In this document: one piece after another, positions 60,108 through 64,000 of the stretch
Numbering within the stretch: the stretch's first letter is position 1
Layout: each line of letters starts with the position of its first letter
Assembly (NCBI GenBank): GCA_965263335.1
Contig: CBDHHE010000001.1
Coordinates: 496,001 to 560,000 of the forward strand
Length of the DNA: 64,000 nt
Source: Thermohalobaculum sp965263335
GTDB lineage: Bacteria; Pseudomonadota; Alphaproteobacteria; Rhodobacterales; Rhodobacteraceae
Direction of reading: 5' to 3'
The notes under the pieces: model-generated
What the model saw: only the letters and a program-made list of their open reading frames with translations
What the model was told of the DNA's origin: nothing
Database searches by the model: none
Made by a program: the position numbers and the translations under genes

Positions 60108-61072
60108 CGTGCACTGTCCTGGACATGCCAGCAGGCAACCGAACTCTCTGCATGGTGCGCCATCATGGGCGGTTGAGATTGACAGCGTTCTTCCGCGTGG
60201 TTGCAGCGCGGCCTGAACGGGCAGCCCTCAGGTCGCGCCGCGGGGTCGGGCACCGTCCCGGGAATGTCGGCAAGGCGGGGACGCTTGCCACCCTGCACGT
60301 CCGCCGACTGGGGCAAGGCGGCAAAGAGCCCGCGCGTGTAGGGGTGCGCCGGCGCCGCAAAAACAGCCTCCGTCGCGCCCATCTCGACCACCCGACCCGC
60401 ATACATCACTGCCATCCGATCAACGGTCTCGGCAATCACGCCGAGATCGTGCGTGATCATCAGAAGGGCGGCATCGGCCTCGGCGGCGCCCTCCAGGATG
60501 AGATCGAGGATCTGAGCCTGCACTGTTACGTCGAGCGCCGTGGTGGGCTCGTCGGCGATCAGGATGTCGGGCGCGAAGGCAAGCGCGATGGCGATGACCA
60601 CGCGCTGGCGTTGCCCGCCCGAGAGCTGATGCGGGTAGGTCTGTGCTGCCACATCGCCCAGGCCCACCCTGTCGAGATGGTGCCGGGCCCGTTCGTTCGC
60701 TTCGTGGCGCGTCATCCCAAGTTGCAGCCGCAGGCCTTCGGCGATCTGCGCGCCGACCGGCAGGAGAGGATTGAGTGCCGTCATCGGCTCCTGGAAGATC
60801 ATGGCGATGCGCGCGCCGCGATGGCGGCAGAGCTGGGCCTCGGGCATGCCGAGCAACTCAGTGCCGTCGAGGCGCAGCGATCCGCCGAGGGTCGCCTGCT
60901 CGGGTGCGAGTCCCATCAACGACAGCGCCGTCATCGACTTGCCACAGCCGGATTCTCCGACGAGGCCGAGCGTGTCGCCCTTCGAAAGTTCGAACGACAC
61001 GCCGTCGAGGATGACGGCCTCACCCTGAGGCGCCGGAATCGTCAACGTGAGATCTCGGACCTCGAGCATCAT
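60104..61072 (-). CDS. Oligopeptide/dipeptide ABC transporter ATPase (DppD/OppD type)
   Basis: A 322-residue ABC ATPase with Walker A GESGCGKSMT (about 38-47), signature SGGQRQRVV (about 150), LIADEPTTALD and MITHDLGVIAETVDR. The C-terminal oligo-HPY extension with four-cysteine-type segments is present (PEGCPFRPRCNHAEERC). Such cysteines can bind an iron-sulfur cluster in the family. It overlaps the permease and the next ATPase by four bases each, indicating tight coupling. Confidence 0.93.
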   Translation of the reverse strand: MMLEVRDLTLTIPAPQGEAVILDGVSFELSKGDTLGLVGESGCGKSMTALSLMGLAPEQATLGGSLRLDGTELLGMPEAQLCRHRGARIAMIFQEPMTALNPLLPVGAQIAEGLRLQLGMTRHEANERARHHLDRVGLGDVAAQTYPHQLSGGQRQRVVIAIALAFAPDILIADEPTTALDVTVQAQILDLILEGAAEADAALLMITHDLGVIAETVDRMAVMYAGRVVEMGATEAVFAAPAHPYTRGLFAALPQSADVQGGKRPRLADIPGTVPDPAARPEGCPFRPRCNHAEERCQSQPPMMAHHAESSVACWHVQDSAR

Positions 61073-61923
61073 CTTTGCCGCCGGATCCGCGGATCGAGCA
61101 CATCGCGCAGCCCGTCGCCGAGCATGTTGAGCCCCAGCACCGAGATCATGATCGCAAGCCCCGGATAGAGCGCCAGTTGCGGTGCGAGATAGATCATCGT
61201 CTGTGCGTCGTTGAGCATGCGACCCCAGCTCGCCGCCGGTGGTTGCGCGCCGAGTCCCAGATAGCTCAGTCCCGCCTCGGCTAGGATCGCGAGAGCGAAC
61301 TGGATGGTCCCCTGCACGATCAGAACCGGGGCAATGTTGGGAAGGACGTGTGACAGCGCGATTCCGGGTGCGCTGCGGCCGGCCAGCCGTGCGGCGGCCA
61401 CATAGTCCAGGCGCCAGACCGGCATCGCCGCGCCACGCGAGAGCCGCGCGAACACCGGGACGTTGAAAATGCCGATCGCAATGATCGCGTTGACCGCGCC
61501 TGGCCCCCAGATCGCCGTGATCAGAACGGCTGAGAGCACGGCGGGGAAGGCGAAGGCAAAGTCGGAGGCTCGCATCAGGAGCTCGTCCGGCCAGCCGCCC
61601 CGCACGGCCGCCGCGAGTCCCAGCGGGACGCCCAGTCCCGCGCCGATGCCAACGGCCACGAGTGCCACGAGAATCGATGTGCGCGCACCCTCCATGATCA
61701 TCGAGAAGACATCGCGTCCGAACTGGTCAGTGCCGAAGAGATGGGTGCTCGAGGCGGGCTGAAAGCGATCAGGAATCGACAGCTTGGTGATATCGTGGGG
61801 CGTCCAGACCAGCGACACCAGGGCCATCGCGATCAGCAAGAGCGTTACCGTGGCGCCAAACCGGACGGCCGGATGGCGCAGTGCGCGCTCGAGTATCTCG
61901 GCCCGACTATCGTGCATGGCCAT
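61069..61923 (-). CDS. Peptide ABC transporter permease (DppC/OppC type)
   Basis: A 284-residue inner-membrane permease with six helices. It starts with the OppC N-terminal region (RALRHPAVRFGATVTLLLIA), has FGTDQFGRDVFSMIMEGART and the EAA loop near AGRSAPGIALSHVLPNIAPV. It overlaps the DppB-like gene by 17 bases. The complex would import di- or oligopeptides or similar solutes; the exact solute is unknown. Confidence 0.93.
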   Translation of the reverse strand: MAMHDSRAEILERALRHPAVRFGATVTLLLIAMALVSLVWTPHDITKLSIPDRFQPASSTHLFGTDQFGRDVFSMIMEGARTSILVALVAVGIGAGLGVPLGLAAAVRGGWPDELLMRASDFAFAFPAVLSAVLITAIWGPGAVNAIIAIGIFNVPVFARLSRGAAMPVWRLDYVAAARLAGRSAPGIALSHVLPNIAPVLIVQGTIQFALAILAEAGLSYLGLGAQPPAASWGRMLNDAQTMIYLAPQLALYPGLAIMISVLGLNMLGDGLRDVLDPRIRRQR

Positions 61924-62860
61924 CCCTGAGACGCGGATCGATCAGCGCGTAGAGCAGGTCGACCGCGAAGTTCACCGTGATCACGAAGACCGCAAGCAAC
62001 GTGACCACGCTTTCGACCACGATGAGGTCGCGCTGGGCGATGGCCTGGAAGATCAGCCGGCCGAGTCCCGGCAGGGTGAACACCGACTCGATGATGATCG
62101 CACCCGCGATCAGGAACGAGAACTGGAGACCCATGATGGTCACGACCGGGATCATGGCGTTGCGCAAAGCGTGGCGCCAGAGCGCCTGGGCGCGGCTCAG
62201 GCCCTTGGCGCGGGCGGTTCGAATGTAGTCCGCCCCCATGGTTTCGAGGACCGCAGACCGGGCGACCCGCGCGAGGATCGCCGCCTGCGGCAAAGCCAGG
62301 GCCGTCGCCGGCAGGATGAGTGCTGCGACGCCTGCCCAGATGCCGGCCTCCCAGCCCGGGAAGCCTCCGGCGGGCAGCAGCTTGAACTCGACCGCCAGCA
62401 GCAGGATGAACAGCAGGCCGAGCCAGAAGTTGGGCATGGCGACCCCCAGCTGCGAGACCGTCATCACAGCCGTGTCCCCAAGCCGTCCGTGCCGTGACGC
62501 GGCGTAGACACCGAGCGGGATCGCAATCGCGGTCGACAGCACGATCGCCATCAGCGCGAGCGGCACAGAGACCGCGATCCGGTCCGTGATCAGTTCGGCG
62601 ACAGGAACAGCGTAGGTGTAGCTCCGGCCAAAGTCACCGGTGAGCATGCCGCCGACCCAGTCGAAGTAGCGGGCAACCGGCGGCTGATCGAGACCAAGCT
62701 CGGCCCTCAGAGCGGCCAGCGTGTCCTCGGTCGCATTGATCCCGAGCATCACCTGTGCCGGATCGCCGGGCAGCACCTCGAGCACGATGAACACCACGAG
62801 CGAAGCCGCGATGGCGGCGATCACCAGTCCGACAAGCCTTCGGAGCGCGAAACGCAGCAT
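61907..62860 (-). CDS. Peptide ABC transporter permease (DppB/OppB type)
   Basis: A 317-residue inner-membrane permease with six helices. Typical parts are FVVLPGDPAQ-like LEVLPGDPAQVMLG near residue 28, LGLDQPPVARYFDWVGGMLT, and the EAA loop ADYIRTARAKGLSRAQALWR. It follows the binding-protein gene by 12 bases and overlaps the second permease. The operon order is binding protein, DppB, DppC, DppD, DppF. Confidence 0.94.
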   Translation of the reverse strand: MLRFALRRLVGLVIAAIAASLVVFIVLEVLPGDPAQVMLGINATEDTLAALRAELGLDQPPVARYFDWVGGMLTGDFGRSYTYAVPVAELITDRIAVSVPLALMAIVLSTAIAIPLGVYAASRHGRLGDTAVMTVSQLGVAMPNFWLGLLFILLLAVEFKLLPAGGFPGWEAGIWAGVAALILPATALALPQAAILARVARSAVLETMGADYIRTARAKGLSRAQALWRHALRNAMIPVVTIMGLQFSFLIAGAIIIESVFTLPGLGRLIFQAIAQRDLIVVESVVTLLAVFVITVNFAVDLLYALIDPRLRDGHAR

Positions 62861-62872
62861 CGCGCGCGCCGA

Positions 62873-64000
62873 TCAGTCTTCCCAGCGAACCTCGGTCAGG
62901 TCATTGGCCTGCACGGGCGAGTTCTCCCACATGCCCTTGAGCTTGGCGTTCCATACGCCGTTCTTGGCGAGCTGGAACAGGAAGACGTTGACCGAATCCT
63001 CCGACAGCTTGCGCTGCAACCCGCCCAGCAGTGCGGCGGCCTTGTCGGGGTCGGACGCCTCCGCATACTCCTTGTAGAGCGCCTTGAAGTCAGGGTTGTC
63101 GTAGTTGAAGTAGTACTCGTCCCGCGCATAGATTTCGATGTCGGCGGGCTCGGTGTGGCTGACAATGGTCAGATCGTAGTCGGTCTGCTTGAACACCTGC
63201 TCGAGCCACTGCGCCCATTCGACCGGGACAATCTCCACATCAAGCCCCACGTCGCGCAGCTGTGCGGCGACGATCTCCCCGCCATTGCGCGCATAGCCCG
63301 GAGGCGGCAGGCGAAGCACAACCTTCTGGCCGTCGGGCACACCGGCCTCGGCGAGCATGGCCCGTGCGCGCTCGGGGTCGTAGGGATAGGTGCCCGTGAG
63401 GTCCACATAGGCCGGGCTGTGGGGCGCGACATGGCTGCCGATCGGCGTGCCCAGCCCGAACATCGCGCCGTCGATGATCGCCTTGCGGTCGATGGCATGC
63501 GCGAGGGCCCGGCGTGCCGTGACGTTGTCCCAGGGTGGCCTGGCGTTGTTGATGGCGAGGATCGTCTCGCCTTCCGTCGAGCCCGTGACCACGGCGATGT
63601 TCGGGTCTGATTCCAGCGCCGGCAGGAACTCGGGTCCCGGCATGTTCGGGAAGGCATCAATGTCGCCGGACTGCAAGGCGCTGAAGGCCGCAGTCGCATC
63701 CGTGACGATGCGGAAGGTGGCGCTGGCCAGTGCTGGCTGCTCTCCCCAGTATCCGTCGAAGCGGCTGATTTCGATCCGGTCCCCTTTCACCCACCGGTCG
63801 AACTTGAACGGGCCGGTGCCGTTGGGCTGGGTCTTGAGGGCATCACCGTCAGCATCCGAATCGAGGATGACCGCATCGCCCCACGAGAGATTGAACTGCA
63901 TCGCACCGGTGGGCCGCTTCAGCGTGAGAACCGCGGTATGCGCGTCGCTGCAGGAGACGCTCTCGATGGGCTCGAACAGGCCCTTCTGGGCGTTCACGCT
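62873..64000 (-). CDS. Peptide ABC transporter substrate-binding protein, 5' end missing
   Basis: The C-terminal 375 residues of an SBP family 5 (DppA/OppA) protein; the N-terminus with its signal peptide is beyond base 64000. Characteristic parts are LKTQPNGTGPFKFDRWVKGD, ARRALAHAIDRKAIIDGAMF, GTYPYDPERARAMLAEAGVP and LRDVGLDVEIVPVEWAQWLE. It delivers peptides or similar ligands to the DppBCDF-type permease encoded by the following four genes. A frame-internal ATG at 63997 is not a credible start. Confidence 0.93.
   Translation of the reverse strand, partial: SVNAQKGLFEPIESVSCSDAHTAVLTLKRPTGAMQFNLSWGDAVILDSDADGDALKTQPNGTGPFKFDRWVKGDRIEISRFDGYWGEQPALASATFRIVTDATAAFSALQSGDIDAFPNMPGPEFLPALESDPNIAVVTGSTEGETILAINNARPPWDNVTARRALAHAIDRKAIIDGAMFGLGTPIGSHVAPHSPAYVDLTGTYPYDPERARAMLAEAGVPDGQKVVLRLPPPGYARNGGEIVAAQLRDVGLDVEIVPVEWAQWLEQVFKQTDYDLTIVSHTEPADIEIYARDEYYFNYDNPDFKALYKEYAEASDPDKAAALLGGLQRKLSEDSVNVFLFQLAKNGVWNAKLKGMWENSPVQANDLTEVRWED

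Noticed and set aside
1..64000. tRNA, rRNA genes or CRISPR array
   Set aside because: I looked for clover-leaf ends, rRNA-like sequence and regularly spaced direct repeats and found none that I could support by eye.

Overview
The window is GC-rich, densely packed chromosomal DNA from an alphaproteobacterium. Supporting signs are a trmL-petA-petB-petC cytochrome bc1 cluster, cobS and cobT for aerobic cobaltochelatase, a UbiK-lgt-methyltransferase-pgeF block, an alphaproteobacterial-type UvrA and a protein with a VPLPA-CTERM tail. The last two and the trmL-bc1 linkage fit Rhodobacterales or a near relative, but this is inference; no rRNA or tRNA gene is present to settle it. Most genes are housekeeping and I see no complete mobile element, prophage or CRISPR array.

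Layout. 1-9.8 kb: gyrA start, a pirin, ssb, a class PPK2 polyphosphate kinase, uvrA, a CBS protein, then coaD, a periplasmic peptidyl-prolyl isomerase and queA. 10-14.7 kb: an MFS permease, a DUF924 protein, a soluble PAS histidine kinase, then an AT-richer patch with an unrecognised helix-turn-helix-like gene, an orphan terminator and a decayed second DUF924 tail. 14.7-25.9 kb: a phytanoyl-CoA-dioxygenase-like protein, lpdA, a shortened betaine-binding-like protein, argB, an MFS permease, trmL, petABC, a DUF2161 nuclease-fold protein and aroC. 25.9-32.9 kb: a gene-poor stretch, a TerC-like membrane protein, a DMT permease, two overlapping small genes, gatB, a hydrolase-fold protein without its serine, DUF4177 and BolA proteins.

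33-44 kb: a J-domain protein and a metallo-hydrolase lead into cobS; cobT follows after three unrelated small genes. A beta-helix/pentapeptide-like membrane protein comes next, then, on the other strand, a MotA/ExbB-type channel subunit and a very long coiled-coil OmpA-domain partner that together look like a proton-driven envelope machine, followed upstream by suhB and efp. 45-56 kb: 1-Cys peroxiredoxin, YbjN, UbiK, an EF-G-like GTPase, a class III cyclase whose TPR part is broken by frameshifts, lgt, a NDUFAF7-like methyltransferase, pgeF, a GFA protein, a creatinase-like M24 protein and two small envelope/hypothetical genes. 57-64 kb: AMP nucleosidase, a VPLPA-CTERM protein and a five-gene dipeptide/oligopeptide ABC importer whose binding protein runs off the window.

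No textbook novel defence or metabolic system is evident. The best leads are the channel/coiled-coil OmpA pair, three proteins that keep a known fold but lose catalytic residues or a lobe (racemase-like, hydrolase-like, betaine-binding-like), the broken cyclase-TPR gene, the helix-turn-helix gene beside a DUF924 relic, and the antisense overlap of the VPLPA-CTERM gene with an ABC ATPase gene.
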